This document shows, piece by piece, positions 14,908 to 22,969 of a stretch of 26,025 bases of DNA. The notes under the pieces were generated by a model. That model did not search any database, had not been told where the DNA came from, and saw nothing but the letters and a program-made list of their open reading frames with translations. Made by a program: the position numbers and the translations under genes. Position 1 is the first letter of the stretch. Each line of letters begins with the position of its first letter. This stretch comes from Clostridiales bacterium (GTDB taxonomy: Bacteria; Bacillota; Clostridia; Oscillospirales; Oscillospiraceae), in the NCBI GenBank assembly GCA_003516765.1, contig DPCD01000144.1, forward strand, positions 1 through 26,025. Reading direction: 5' to 3'.

Positions 14908-15072
14908 TCAGAGTTTCAGAAAAATCGCCCGGGCGTAGCGACCGGTCAGGTCTGCCACCATGCCGACGGCGATACCCGACGAGCCGTTGACCGCAGCATC
15001 AGCGTATAGCCCAGACAGACTGCTCAGGCGCGATGCAGGCGTCTCATGGCGCGTCCCCCGATTGTGGTTTTT
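14908..15072 (-). pseudogene. possible gene remnant or leader ORF in the 5' UTR
   Basis: Minus-strand positions 15072-14908 are open for 54 codons, ending TGA 15 nt before the zinc-ribbon start, but without a start codon until an internal ATG at 14961 (18 codons). The reading includes AVNGSSGIAVGMVADLTG, and NGSSGIAVGM is a string familiar from DNA gyrase/topoisomerase IV A subunits. Codon choice looks like the neighbouring genes. A short ORF in another frame (15047-15024, eight codons with stop) precedes it. This may be a decayed fragment or a chance reading; no other part of a gyrase is present. Confidence 0.25.
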
Positions 15073-15099
15073 TCACGGAAATTTCACAGCTATACCGTT

Positions 15100-15128
15100 A
15101 GTATATCCAAAACAGGCGCCTTTGTAAA
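15100..15128 (-). promoter_or_regulatory. promoter of the zinc-ribbon/AEC/Nudix operon
   Basis: On the minus strand TTTACA (15128-15123), 17-bp spacer, TATACT (15105-15100). The transcript would start near 15093, leaving a 200-nt leader before the zinc-ribbon gene. Confidence 0.8.
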
Positions 15129-15136
15129 TAATAGCG

Positions 15137-15174
15137 AAAAAAAAGAGCAGCTCCGCCGGTTTTCGGCGGAGCTG
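15137..15174 (-). terminator. intrinsic terminator after the MATE gene
   Basis: A perfect 11-bp stem (CAGCTCCGCCG / CGGCGGAGCTG) with loop AAAAC on the minus strand is followed by CTC and T8. It lies about 14 bp after the MATE stop and just before the next promoter. Confidence 0.9.
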
Positions 15175-15187
15175 TTTTCGCTGCAAG

Positions 15188-16561
15188 TCAGGCGTTGTCA
15201 CGCAGATGCTTGCGGAAGAACACAATCTGGAAGGGGATGCAGATGAAAAACGTCAGAAGGTCCGAGCCGGGCTGCGTCATCTGCACGCCCTGCAAGCCGA
15301 GAAAATGCGGCAGCAGGAAAATGAGAGGCAAAAAGCAGATGCCCTGCCGAAGGGAGGCAAGAACCGTTGCCGGGACCTTGAAGCCCAGGCACTGATAGAG
15401 CTGGTTCACAAAGGTGGAATACGCCATAAACGGCATAACCGCACACGCATACAGCAGCGCCACACGCCCGATGGCAATTACCTCCGGGTCTGCGCGGAAC
15501 CAGCCGATGATCGGTCCTGCAAACGCGGCAAGGATTCCGGCTGCCAGCGTACAGACCACGGTTCCAAGCTTTACGACAAAGATGAACGCCTCGCGCGTGC
15601 GCTTATTATCCCCCGCGCCGTAGTTGTAGCCCGCAACGGGCTGGAAGCCCTGCCCGATGCCAATGACAATGTTGCGCACAAGAAGATACACCTTGTTGGA
15701 AATGGTAAGCGCGGCAACGGCAACATCTCCATAGACCGCGCCCTGCACATTCATGAGCGCGGAGGCAAAGCTCGCCATGCCCTGCCGGGCAATGGTCGGG
15801 AAACCGACGGTGACGATCTGCACATAATCACGCAAACGGCGGCTGATGTATCGGGGGCGCAGCTGCACAATGCTTTTGGTTCGGCAAAACGCTATCATAA
15901 GAATCACAAGGCTGACGCACTGGCTGGCAACCGTCGCGGCGGCAGCGCCTGCCGTTCCCATCTGAAACGTAAAAATCAGCAGCGGGTCCAGCGCAATGTT
16001 GATCAGTCCCCCGGAGCAAAGCCCGATCATTGACGCCAAGGCGGCGCCCTCGGCTCTTAAAATACAGTTCAGGATAAAGGAGCAGCACATAACAGGAGCT
16101 CCCATCAGAATAATTCTTCCATACGCGCACGCATGCGGCAGCATGGTCTGCGTTGCGCCAAGCGCGCACATCAAGGGCTTCAGATACAAAAGCCCGAGGA
16201 TCAGCATCAAAAGCCCTCCTGCAAGCTCTGCAAGCAAACCGCTCGATGCGCAGCGATTTGCCTCCAGATCCTTCTTCTCTCCGAGGCGGAGGCTGATGAG
16301 GCTCCCTGCGCCCATCGACACGCCGAAGCCATATGCCTGAATGATCGATTGCAGCGAGAATACCACACCAACGGCAGCCGAGGCGCTGGTTGAAATATGC
16401 GAAACAAAGTAGGTATCGGCAGTATTGTAGATGATGGAAATCAGCTGGCTTGCCACGGTCGGCGCGGCAAGCGACAAAACCAGCTTCGCAACCGGTGTCT
16501 GCAGCATCCTGCGGTGCTGTTCTTCACTGGTAAGGACTCTTGGAATATGATGCTCGTGCAA
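15188..16561 (-). CDS. MATE-family multidrug efflux protein
   Basis: An inner-membrane antiporter of 457 residues with about twelve helices, the standard MATE length. The opening segment PVAKLVLSLAAPTVASQLISIIYNTADTYFVS is characteristic, and the internal half-repeat begins around the VGFPTIARQGMASFASALMN segment. MATE proteins export cationic drugs and metabolites using Na+ or H+; the substrate is unknown. I chose TTG 16561 because GGAGGA lies 8 nt upstream; an in-frame ATG at 16633 would start inside the preceding terminator. It has its own terminator at 15137-15174. No strong promoter was found, so partial read-through from the ribF side is possible. Confidence 0.93.
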   Translation of the reverse strand: MHEHHIPRVLTSEEQHRRMLQTPVAKLVLSLAAPTVASQLISIIYNTADTYFVSHISTSASAAVGVVFSLQSIIQAYGFGVSMGAGSLISLRLGEKKDLEANRCASSGLLAELAGGLLMLILGLLYLKPLMCALGATQTMLPHACAYGRIILMGAPVMCCSFILNCILRAEGAALASMIGLCSGGLINIALDPLLIFTFQMGTAGAAAATVASQCVSLVILMIAFCRTKSIVQLRPRYISRRLRDYVQIVTVGFPTIARQGMASFASALMNVQGAVYGDVAVAALTISNKVYLLVRNIVIGIGQGFQPVAGYNYGAGDNKRTREAFIFVVKLGTVVCTLAAGILAAFAGPIIGWFRADPEVIAIGRVALLYACAVMPFMAYSTFVNQLYQCLGFKVPATVLASLRQGICFLPLIFLLPHFLGLQGVQMTQPGSDLLTFFICIPFQIVFFRKHLRDNA

Positions 16562-16618
16562 AAAATCATTCCTCCGTTCTCGCGGCGCACTCGCCGGCTT
16601 TCGACAAAATGGGCGCGG

Positions 16619-16654
16619 CAAAACCGGAGGCAAAGCCGTTTGATTGCCTCCGGT
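16619..16654 (-). terminator. intrinsic terminator after ribF
   Basis: On the minus strand a perfect 10-bp stem (ACCGGAGGCA / TGCCTCCGGT) with a 12-nt loop ends in a short T4. The U-tract is short, so some read-through into the MATE gene is plausible. Confidence 0.65.
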
Positions 16655-16657
16655 ATG

Positions 16658-17557
16658 TTATACGCCGCTCAGACGGTGCAGCACCGTCTGCTGGTCACGC
16701 GCAATCTGCGCGGTAAGTTCGGAAAGAGAGGAAAACTTCTGCTCGGGGCGGACCTGAAACAGCAGCTCCAGCCGCAGAAATTTCCCGTAGAGATTGCCGG
16801 AAAAGCCGAGCAGCGACGCTTCGGCAACCGGACGCGGCAGCTGATGGACCGTCGGGTGGATGCCGAGATTGACCGCCGTGGGAAATCTTCCAAGCTCCCC
16901 TGCGTCTGCCCAGCCGCCATACACGCCGAAGGCAGGCACTAAAAGCTCCGGCTCGAACGCGAGATTTGCCGTCGGCAGCCCGAGCGTATGCCCGCGGCTG
17001 TCGCCGTGCTGCACAATGCCGGAGAGGATGTGCCCATGCCCCAGAAAGCGCACGGCAGTTTCCATCTCGCCCGCTTTCAGAAGCGTTCGCAGATACGTCG
17101 AGCTGACGGTGATGCCGTCCAGCTTCACTTCTCCAATGACATCGCAGCCGAGCCCGAGCGCGCGGCATTTTTCCGTCAGCTTCTGTGCGTCTCCGAGACC
17201 GCGCGCGCCGAAGCGGTAGTCGTGCCCGCAGACCAGATGGCAGGCGTGAAGCTCTTTTACCAGATAGTCCTCGACAAACGCCTGCCAGGGCATGTTCATC
17301 ATGTCCCGGTCAAAGTGGCAGAAGATCACATCCACGATGCCATAGAGCGACTGCATCAGCTGCTTTCGCTCGTCCATCGTGTTCAGAAGCTCTGCCGGTG
17401 TTCCGAACACCAGCGTGTCCGGATGCGTATCGAAGCTCATTGCCGACGGCACCGCGTCCAGCTCGCGCGCGCGTTCGTATGTTTTTTTCAGAAGCGCGCC
17501 GTGCCCGATGTGAACGCCATCGAAAAAGCCCAGCGCAATGACACGTCGTTTGTTCAA
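16658..17557 (-). CDS. ribF: bifunctional riboflavin kinase / FAD synthetase
   Basis: The enzyme phosphorylates riboflavin to FMN and adenylates FMN to FAD. The N-terminal adenylyltransferase domain shows FFDGVHIGH (residues 11-19), and the C-terminal flavokinase domain shows GLPTANL. Length is about 299 residues, as expected. The start is uncertain. TTG 17557 has GAGGG 8 nt upstream and gives the usual short N-terminus before RVIALGFFDG. TTG 17572 would overlap the truB stop (TTGA) but its GAGG is only 1 nt away. Either way it is tightly coupled to truB. It is the last gene of the rimP-nusA-infB operon. Confidence 0.95.
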   Translation of the reverse strand: MNKRRVIALGFFDGVHIGHGALLKKTYERARELDAVPSAMSFDTHPDTLVFGTPAELLNTMDERKQLMQSLYGIVDVIFCHFDRDMMNMPWQAFVEDYLVKELHACHLVCGHDYRFGARGLGDAQKLTEKCRALGLGCDVIGEVKLDGITVSSTYLRTLLKAGEMETAVRFLGHGHILSGIVQHGDSRGHTLGLPTANLAFEPELLVPAFGVYGGWADAGELGRFPTAVNLGIHPTVHQLPRPVAEASLLGFSGNLYGKFLRLELLFQVRPEQKFSSLSELTAQIARDQQTVLHRLSGV

Positions 17558-17568
17558 GTCTTGTTCCC

Positions 17569-18444
17569 TCAAACCTCAAAAAAGCTCTTGATCGTGGTCA
17601 GAATGGTGTTCTCCACCTTGCCCAGAAGCAGAAATTCTCCCGTGATGCTGTAGACCCGGTAGGTGCCGGGCGCAAAGTGCCAGTCCTTGATTTGCGCGCC
17701 GTGGCGCAGCTTTTCTGCCTGCCCGAGCTCGACAATGAGCGGCGGGTACTGCGAAAACAGCGCGTCGACCGGCATCAAAAGCTCCTGCGGGTCGTTTTCC
17801 TTCGCGAATTCCAGAATCTGCGGCAGGGTGATTGCCTGCGAAAGCGTAAACATGCCTGCCTTCGTCCGGCGAAGCGACGACATGCACGCGCCGCAGCCGA
17901 GCATTTGCCCTAAATCATGGCAGAGCGTGCGCACATAGGTGCCCTTCGAGCAGCGGACGCGAAGCGTGTAGTCGCAGCCTGCGCCGCCCATCAGCTCCAG
18001 CTCGAAAATCGTAATCTGCCGGGGCCGCCGTTCAACCTCGACGCCTCTGCGCGCCAGTTCATACAGCTTTTGCCCGCCAATCTTGATGGCGGAATACATG
18101 GGAGGCATCTGCTCGATGTCTCCTGTGCATTTTTGAAGCGCGGCAAGCACATCCTCGCGCGTGACCGAGACGGGGTTCGTCTCCAGAATTTCGCCCGTGA
18201 TGTCCTGGGTGTTCGTGACCGTGCCGAGCCGGATTCCGGCGATGTATTCTTTTTCCGCGGACTCGAAAAATTCGACCCCGCGCGTGGCGCGTCCGATGAA
18301 AACGGGCAGCACGCCGGTTGCCATCGGGTCGAGCGTCCCGCCGTGCCCGATGCGCTTTTCATGGAACACGCCCCGCAGCTTCGCTGCCACATCCTGGCTG
18401 GTCCAGCCGTCGGGCTTGTCCACAATTAAAATTCCGTTTGCCAT
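17569..18444 (-). CDS. truB: tRNA pseudouridine-55 synthase
   Basis: Makes pseudouridine 55 in the T-loop of tRNAs. The protein has 291 residues. The catalytic Asp39 lies in GHGGTLDPMATGVLP, followed by the family segment KEYIAGIRLG and the SKGTYVRTL motif. A short C-terminal PUA-like domain ends the protein. ATG 18444 (MANGILIVDKPDGWTS) follows GGGAG and is the standard start; it lies 1 bp after the nrnA stop. Confidence 0.97.
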   Translation of the reverse strand: MANGILIVDKPDGWTSQDVAAKLRGVFHEKRIGHGGTLDPMATGVLPVFIGRATRGVEFFESAEKEYIAGIRLGTVTNTQDITGEILETNPVSVTREDVLAALQKCTGDIEQMPPMYSAIKIGGQKLYELARRGVEVERRPRQITIFELELMGGAGCDYTLRVRCSKGTYVRTLCHDLGQMLGCGACMSSLRRTKAGMFTLSQAITLPQILEFAKENDPQELLMPVDALFSQYPPLIVELGQAEKLRHGAQIKDWHFAPGTYRVYSITGEFLLLGKVENTILTTIKSFFEV

Positions 18445-18445
18445 A

Positions 18446-19405
18446 TCAGCGCTCCCGGATAATTCCGCGCTGCGCCAGCAGCGACAAAATAGCGTGCCGC
18501 GCGCCTGCGATTCCACCCGGAACCGTCGCGCCTGCCGCCGCCGCATGCCCGCCGCCGCCCAGAGCCTTACAAAGCTCGGAGGCGTTGTAGTGTTCCGACG
18601 TGCGGAGCGAGATTTTCCCGCCGCCGTCTTCCACCTCGCGGATCATGATGCCGATTTCCACACCCTCGATCGAGCGGGCAAAGCCTGAGATGGAGTCGAC
18701 GTCGTCCTCGGAAATGTGGAGCTCGTCGAGAAGCGACTTCGGCATCGTACACAGCCCGACGATTCCGCCGCCGTAGAGCTCGATGGAATCGGTCAGCCGC
18801 GCCTCGAGCTGAAGCCGGGCAAAGCTCTTCGTGTCGAAAAACGCCTTGTTGATGGGATAGACCTCCGCGCCTGCGGCAATCAGCTTAGCCGCCGCCTCGT
18901 GGGTGTGCGCGGTGGTGTTGGAGTATTTGAAGCAGCCGGTGTCGGTCGAGATGGCAAGATACAAAGTGTCTGCCATCTGCCGCGTCAGCGTCACGCCGAG
19001 CAGCTCCAGCAGCTCCAGAATGATCTCGCCGCAGGCGGCGCTGTCCGGTTCGACGAGCTTCGGGACCGATAAGTCGTTGCTCCCGTGGTGGTCGATGGCA
19101 AAGCAGAGACGCTCTTCCAGATGAAGCGCCTCCGCATCAAAGCTGAAAAGCCCCAGCGACGCAATGTCCACCGATATGACCGTCGCGTTCTCCGGGCAGG
19201 TATCCGCGAGAAGCCCTTCGGTAAACGGGGCCAGCTTCGGCGTCAGCTGCCGGTTTTTGAGCACCCACGCTGACTTTCCGAGTGCGTGCAGACCCAGGCA
19301 CAGCCCCGCAGCGCATCCGGTGGTGTCTCCGTCCGGGCGGCGATGGGTCAGGATGATGAAGTTGTCGTGCTCGCGCAGCATCTGCGCCGTTTCAAGCCTC
19401 GTCAT
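18446..19405 (-). CDS. nrnA: DHH/DHHA1 phosphoesterase, NrnA-like nanoRNase / pAp phosphatase
   Basis: A soluble Mn-dependent phosphoesterase of 319 residues. The DHH domain shows HRRPDGDTTG (Asp25, Asp27), the VDIAS-type Asp, and IDHHGSN (Asp105, His106, His107). The C-terminal DHHA1 domain shows GGGGHAAAAG. NrnA proteins degrade 2-5-nt RNAs and dephosphorylate pAp; the location between rbfA and truB is the conserved Firmicute site. ATG 19405 lies inside the 3' end of rbfA (14-bp overlap) with GGGAG upstream. The symbol is by family and position. Confidence 0.9.
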   Translation of the reverse strand: MTRLETAQMLREHDNFIILTHRRPDGDTTGCAAGLCLGLHALGKSAWVLKNRQLTPKLAPFTEGLLADTCPENATVISVDIASLGLFSFDAEALHLEERLCFAIDHHGSNDLSVPKLVEPDSAACGEIILELLELLGVTLTRQMADTLYLAISTDTGCFKYSNTTAHTHEAAAKLIAAGAEVYPINKAFFDTKSFARLQLEARLTDSIELYGGGIVGLCTMPKSLLDELHISEDDVDSISGFARSIEGVEIGIMIREVEDGGGKISLRTSEHYNASELCKALGGGGHAAAAGATVPGGIAGARHAILSLLAQRGIIRER

Positions 19406-19772
19406 TGCCTGTCTCTCCCGCTTTTTCCTTCTGCTCCGCCTCGAGCTTCGACAGAAGATCAAACATGTGCGCGCCGTATTTGAGCGAGTCGTCCAGCTCG
19501 AACACCAGCTCGGGCGTATAGCGCAGCTGCAGGCTGCTGCCGAGCTCGCGCCGGAGCCAGCCGCCCGCGGATTTGAGCCCGCGCAGGGCGTCTTTCTGCT
19601 TTTCCTCGTCGAGGACGCTGATATAAATTTTGCTGTAGCGCAGATCCGGCGTGGTGTCGACGCGGGTGATGGAAAGCAGCGTCTGTACGCGCGGGTCCTT
19701 GAGCGAGCGGATCAGATCGGAAAGCTCGCGCTGGATCTCTTCGTTGATCCGTCCAATTCGATTAGAAGCCAT
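19392..19772 (-). CDS. rbfA: 30S ribosome-binding factor A
   Basis: A 126-residue KH-like RNA-binding protein needed for late 16S rRNA processing and small-subunit maturation. Family segments are RINEEIQRELSDLI at the N-terminus, DPRV, and the YSKIYISVL strand followed by LRRELGSSLQLRYTPEL. ATG 19772 follows a strong AGGAGGT. It lies downstream of infB but separated by a 268-bp gap that contains a repeat element, unlike the otherwise compact operon. Confidence 0.95.
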   Translation of the reverse strand: MASNRIGRINEEIQRELSDLIRSLKDPRVQTLLSITRVDTTPDLRYSKIYISVLDEEKQKDALRGLKSAGGWLRRELGSSLQLRYTPELVFELDDSLKYGAHMFDLLSKLEAEQKEKAGETGNDEA

Positions 19773-19806
19773 AGTACCTCCTTTTGCATGATGCAGCCTC
19801 GCAGAG

Positions 19807-19830
19807 TTTCGCCATCCGAAGATGGCGAAA
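19807..19830 (-). other. UUCG-type hairpin just before rbfA
   Basis: On the minus strand a perfect 10-bp stem (TTTCGCCATC / GATGGCGAAA) is capped by TTCG closed by C-G, the classical extra-stable tetraloop. It lies 35 nt before the rbfA start, downstream of repeat copy 1. Whether it is a fifth hairpin of the repeat cannot be told, because the second copy is cut by the window edge. Confidence 0.6.
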
Positions 19831-19848
19831 TAAAGTGTGAGTTTATTT

Positions 19849-20035
19849 TATCCGGCGGCTCTGCCGACCGGACAGGACAGCCGTTAGCGGTTTTACCGCT
19901 TACGGATGTCGCGTACTCCTTGCGGGTAAACATACCTATCGCCTCGCAAGTGTGGAATTTGTGCGGCTTTGCCGCACAAATTCTGCGCGCAGTCGAGGCG
20001 CCTTCCTTTTGGCAAAAAGCCCCTGCTTTTTGCCA
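19849..20035 (-). repeat. stop-proximal structured repeat, copy 1 (between infB and rbfA)
   Basis: A 187-nt element starting 6 nt after the infB stop and reading in the same direction. Hairpins in order: A 20035-20010 (11 bp, TGGCAAAAAGC arm), B 19983-19955 (13 bp, loop AAA), C 19905-19881 (9 bp with one A-A mismatch), D 19872-19851 (5+4 bp with a bulge). Positions 19936-19849 are identical to the second copy (25938-26025). A reading frame from ATG 19933 (MFTRKEYATSVSGKTANG) runs on into rbfA in another frame, so I do not call it a gene. Confidence 0.9.
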
Positions 20036-20040
20036 GAATG

Positions 20041-22527
20041 TTACTCTTTGATTTGTTCCATCACGAAGCACTCGAAGATGTCGCCTTCCTTGATGTCGTT
20101 GTACTTTTCAATCGACATGCCGCACTCATAGCCTGCGGCGACCTCCTTGACAGAGTCCTTGAAGCGCTGCAGAGAGCCGAGCTTTCCTTCGTGAATGACA
20201 ATGTTGTCGCGCAGGACGCGGACCGATGCGTCGCGCGTGATTTTGCCGTCTTTGACATAGCAGCCCGCGATCGTGCCGATGGCAGAGACCTTGTAGGTCT
20301 GGCGGACCTCGGCGTGACCGATGATCGCCTCGCGGAACTTGGGGGCGAGCATGCCCTTCATGGCGTCGGAGATTTCGTTGATGGCGTCGTAGATGACGCG
20401 GTACATCCGCACGTCGACCTTGTCGCGCTTTGCAGCCGCCTGCGCCTGCTCGTTCGGGCGGACGTTGAAGCCGACGACAATCGCGTTGGAGGTCGAAGCC
20501 AGCAGAATATCGGACTCGTTGATTGCGCCGACGCCCGCGTGGATGACCTTGACGCGGACCTCGTCGTTCGAAATCTTCTCCAACGACGCCTTGACTGCCT
20601 CTGCCGAGCCCTGTACGTCTGCCTTGACGATCAGGTTCAGCTCCTTCATCTCGCCCTCCTGCAGCTTCGAGAACAGGCTCTCGAGGGTCACCTTCTGGTT
20701 GAGCTTGTTGGCGTCGTCCTTGATCTTCTGCTTGCGCTGCTCGACCAGCTGGCGCGCCATGCGCTCGTCTGCAACGGCGTTAAATTCATCGCCCGGCGCG
20801 GGAACCTCGGTCAGACCCGTGATCTCGACCGGGATCGACGGACCTGCATCTTTGACCTGTAAGCCCTTGTCGTTCGTCATGACGCGGACTCTACCCACAG
20901 CGGTGCCTGCGATGATGAGGTCGCCCTGATGAAGCGTACCGTTCTGAACCAGAAGCGTTGCGATCGGACCTCTGGTCTTGTCGAGCCGCGCTTCGAGCAT
21001 GCAGCCCTTGCCGGCGCGGTTCGGGTTTGCCTTGAGCTCCAGCATTTCTGCGGTCAGAAGGACGGTCTCGAGCAGATCGTCGATGCCCTCGCCGGTCTTT
21101 GCGGAGATCTTGCAGACCTCGGTTTCGCCGCCCCAGTCGGCAGGCGTCAGACCGTGCTCGGTCAGTTGGGTGAGAATGCGGTCAGGGTTTGCCCCGTGCT
21201 TATCCATCTTGTTGACGGCAACGATGATGGGGATGTTCGCCGCCTTCGCGTGGTTGATTGCTTCGATCGTCTGCGGCATGATGCCGTCGTCGGCGGCAAC
21301 CACGAGAATGGCAATATCGGTACACATTGCGCCGCGCGCGCGCATTTCAGTGAACGCCGCGTGACCCGGGGTGTCGAGGAAGGTGATGGGCTGATCGCCG
21401 ACCTTCACGGTGTAAGCGCCGATGTGCTGGGTGATGCCGCCTGCCTCGCCGGCTGCGACCTTTGCATGGCGGATATAGTCAAGAAGCGAGGTCTTGCCGT
21501 GGTCGACGTGACCCATGACGACGATGACCGGGGGACGGGAGACCAGCTCGTCTGCTGTGTCCTCATGATCGTCGAAGAGCTTTTCTTCAATCGTGACGAC
21601 GACCTCGCGCTCAACCTTGCAGCCGAGCTCCACGGCGACAAACTCTGCGGTGTCGTAGTCGATGGTCTGGTTGACGGACGCCATCACGCCGTTTTTGAGC
21701 AGGCACTTGATGACCTCTGCGGCGGTTTTCTTCATGCGCGAGGCAAGCTCGCCGACGGTAATCTCGTCCGGAATCTTGACGACCAGCGGCGCCTTTTTGG
21801 CGATTTCGAGCTGCAGCCGGCGCATCTTCTCCTGCTCCTCAGAGCGGTTCTTGGTGCCGAACTTCTTTGCCTGCTGCTTTTTGTTCTTGTTGCCGATTTT
21901 CTGCTTGCCGCTCGAGTAGTTCTGCACGCGCTCGGAGACCAGAGAATCGACGCGGTCGTCGTAGCGGTCGGCGTTGACGGTGACGGCGCTGGTATCAATG
22001 ACGCGGCGCTCACGCTTGCGCTCGGGCTGCGGCTGCTTTGCCGGCTGCTGTGCATTGTTCTGCGTATTCTGGCTCTGGGGCGCCTGCTGCTGCGGCTGGG
22101 ACTGCTGCGGACGCGGCTGCTGATTCTGCGGCTGCGGGCGCTGGTTAAACTGCGGGCGCTGATTTTGCTGCTGCGCCGGGCGGTTATTATTGTTGTTGAA
22201 GCTTCCCAGCGGACGGGGCTGATTCTGCTGCGGACGCGGCGCGGGCTGCTGGCTCTGGACCGGCTGGCTCTGCTGCGGTGCGGGTGCGGGTGCAGCGGGC
22301 TTCGGCTCGTCCTTCGGCTTTGCTGCGGCGAAGACCTCGGCAATCGAGCCGATCTGGTTCTGCGCGGTGATATAGTCAAAAATTACGTTCAGCTGCTCTT
22401 CCGTCAGATTCTGCGAGCTGCTCTTGGGCTTATCATAAAACTTTCCGACAATTTCAATGAGGTTCTTGGCGGGCATCCCAAAATCGTCTGCTACCTCTTT
22501 GATTTTCTGCTTGATCTCAATACTCAT
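20041..22527 (-). CDS. infB: translation initiation factor IF-2
   Basis: The GTPase brings fMet-tRNA to the 30S subunit and promotes subunit joining. It has 828 residues. An N-terminal IF2_N fold (1-55) is followed by a Gln/Asn/Pro-rich disordered linker (about 70-168), a basic segment (170-240), and a second IF2_N (about 245-305). The G domain carries G1 GHVDHGKT (339-346), G3 DTPGH (385-389) and G4 NKMD (439-442), followed by the C-terminal domains. ATG 22527 was chosen because GGAGGTGG lies just upstream; an ATG nine codons earlier would place that site inside the gene. It follows ylxQ closely and is followed by repeat copy 1. Confidence 0.97.
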   Translation of the reverse strand: MSIEIKQKIKEVADDFGMPAKNLIEIVGKFYDKPKSSSQNLTEEQLNVIFDYITAQNQIGSIAEVFAAAKPKDEPKPAAPAPAPQQSQPVQSQQPAPRPQQNQPRPLGSFNNNNNRPAQQQNQRPQFNQRPQPQNQQPRPQQSQPQQQAPQSQNTQNNAQQPAKQPQPERKRERRVIDTSAVTVNADRYDDRVDSLVSERVQNYSSGKQKIGNKNKKQQAKKFGTKNRSEEQEKMRRLQLEIAKKAPLVVKIPDEITVGELASRMKKTAAEVIKCLLKNGVMASVNQTIDYDTAEFVAVELGCKVEREVVVTIEEKLFDDHEDTADELVSRPPVIVVMGHVDHGKTSLLDYIRHAKVAAGEAGGITQHIGAYTVKVGDQPITFLDTPGHAAFTEMRARGAMCTDIAILVVAADDGIMPQTIEAINHAKAANIPIIVAVNKMDKHGANPDRILTQLTEHGLTPADWGGETEVCKISAKTGEGIDDLLETVLLTAEMLELKANPNRAGKGCMLEARLDKTRGPIATLLVQNGTLHQGDLIIAGTAVGRVRVMTNDKGLQVKDAGPSIPVEITGLTEVPAPGDEFNAVADERMARQLVEQRKQKIKDDANKLNQKVTLESLFSKLQEGEMKELNLIVKADVQGSAEAVKASLEKISNDEVRVKVIHAGVGAINESDILLASTSNAIVVGFNVRPNEQAQAAAKRDKVDVRMYRVIYDAINEISDAMKGMLAPKFREAIIGHAEVRQTYKVSAIGTIAGCYVKDGKITRDASVRVLRDNIVIHEGKLGSLQRFKDSVKEVAAGYECGMSIEKYNDIKEGDIFECFVMEQIKE

Positions 22528-22540
22528 ACAGCCACCTCCA

Positions 22541-22969
22541 TTACTTTTTACCAAATCTCACGTTTTTCCGGTGTGCCTTTTCTTCCTGGCGGCGTTTCTG
22601 CACGCGCGCGGTCTGCCGCGTCAGCTCCTGTAAAATCTCCTCATGCTGCTGCGCCAGCTCCGGCAGGTCCTCCAGAAACGCCTTTGCAAACGGCGCGTCC
22701 AGAATTGCGCACAGCGCGCAGGCGTTGCAGCCCAGTGCGTCCCCCAGCTCGTCCTTCGTGAACGGCACGCACAGGTACGGGGGCTTTCCCGCCCGGCAAT
22801 AGGATCTTGCGCGGCGGAATGTGTGGTCGCCCGCGTCGTGCGCGATGAGAAGCAGCTTTGCTTTTCCGCTGCGGCAGGCAATGCCGCAGGGCTCCTCTCC
22901 GATCTCGAGCTTGCGCGCCTTGCGCGCCAAACCCAGAAGCAAAAGCACCTTGCGCTGCGTTTCATTCAT
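22541..22969 (-). CDS. ylxQ: L7Ae-family RNA-binding protein YlxQ
   Basis: A 142-residue protein whose N-terminal 90 residues match the L7Ae/L30e/S12e/Gadd45 fold (VLLLLGLARKARKLEIGEE, KLLLIAHDAGDHT, ELGDALG). Members bind K-turn-like RNA; the family is a fixed member of the nusA-infB operon. The C-terminal 45 residues are highly charged (ELTRQTARVQKRRQEEKAHRK) and may be an RNA-binding helix. ATG 22969 follows GGAGG and overlaps the ylxR 3' end by 8 bp. Confidence 0.9.
   Translation of the reverse strand: MNETQRKVLLLLGLARKARKLEIGEEPCGIACRSGKAKLLLIAHDAGDHTFRRARSYCRAGKPPYLCVPFTKDELGDALGCNACALCAILDAPFAKAFLEDLPELAQQHEEILQELTRQTARVQKRRQEEKAHRKNVRFGKK

Noticed and set aside
19712..19933. A 73-residue minus-strand frame starting in the repeat core
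   Set aside because: In copy 1 it leaves the repeat and runs into rbfA in a different frame, so its C-terminus is accidental; kept only as an observation on the repeat.
20929..22761. A long plus-strand open frame antisense to infB and ylxQ
   Set aside because: The product is Leu/Val/Arg-rich low complexity produced by the complement of the Gln/Pro-rich IF-2 linker; it has no start signals and crosses two real genes.
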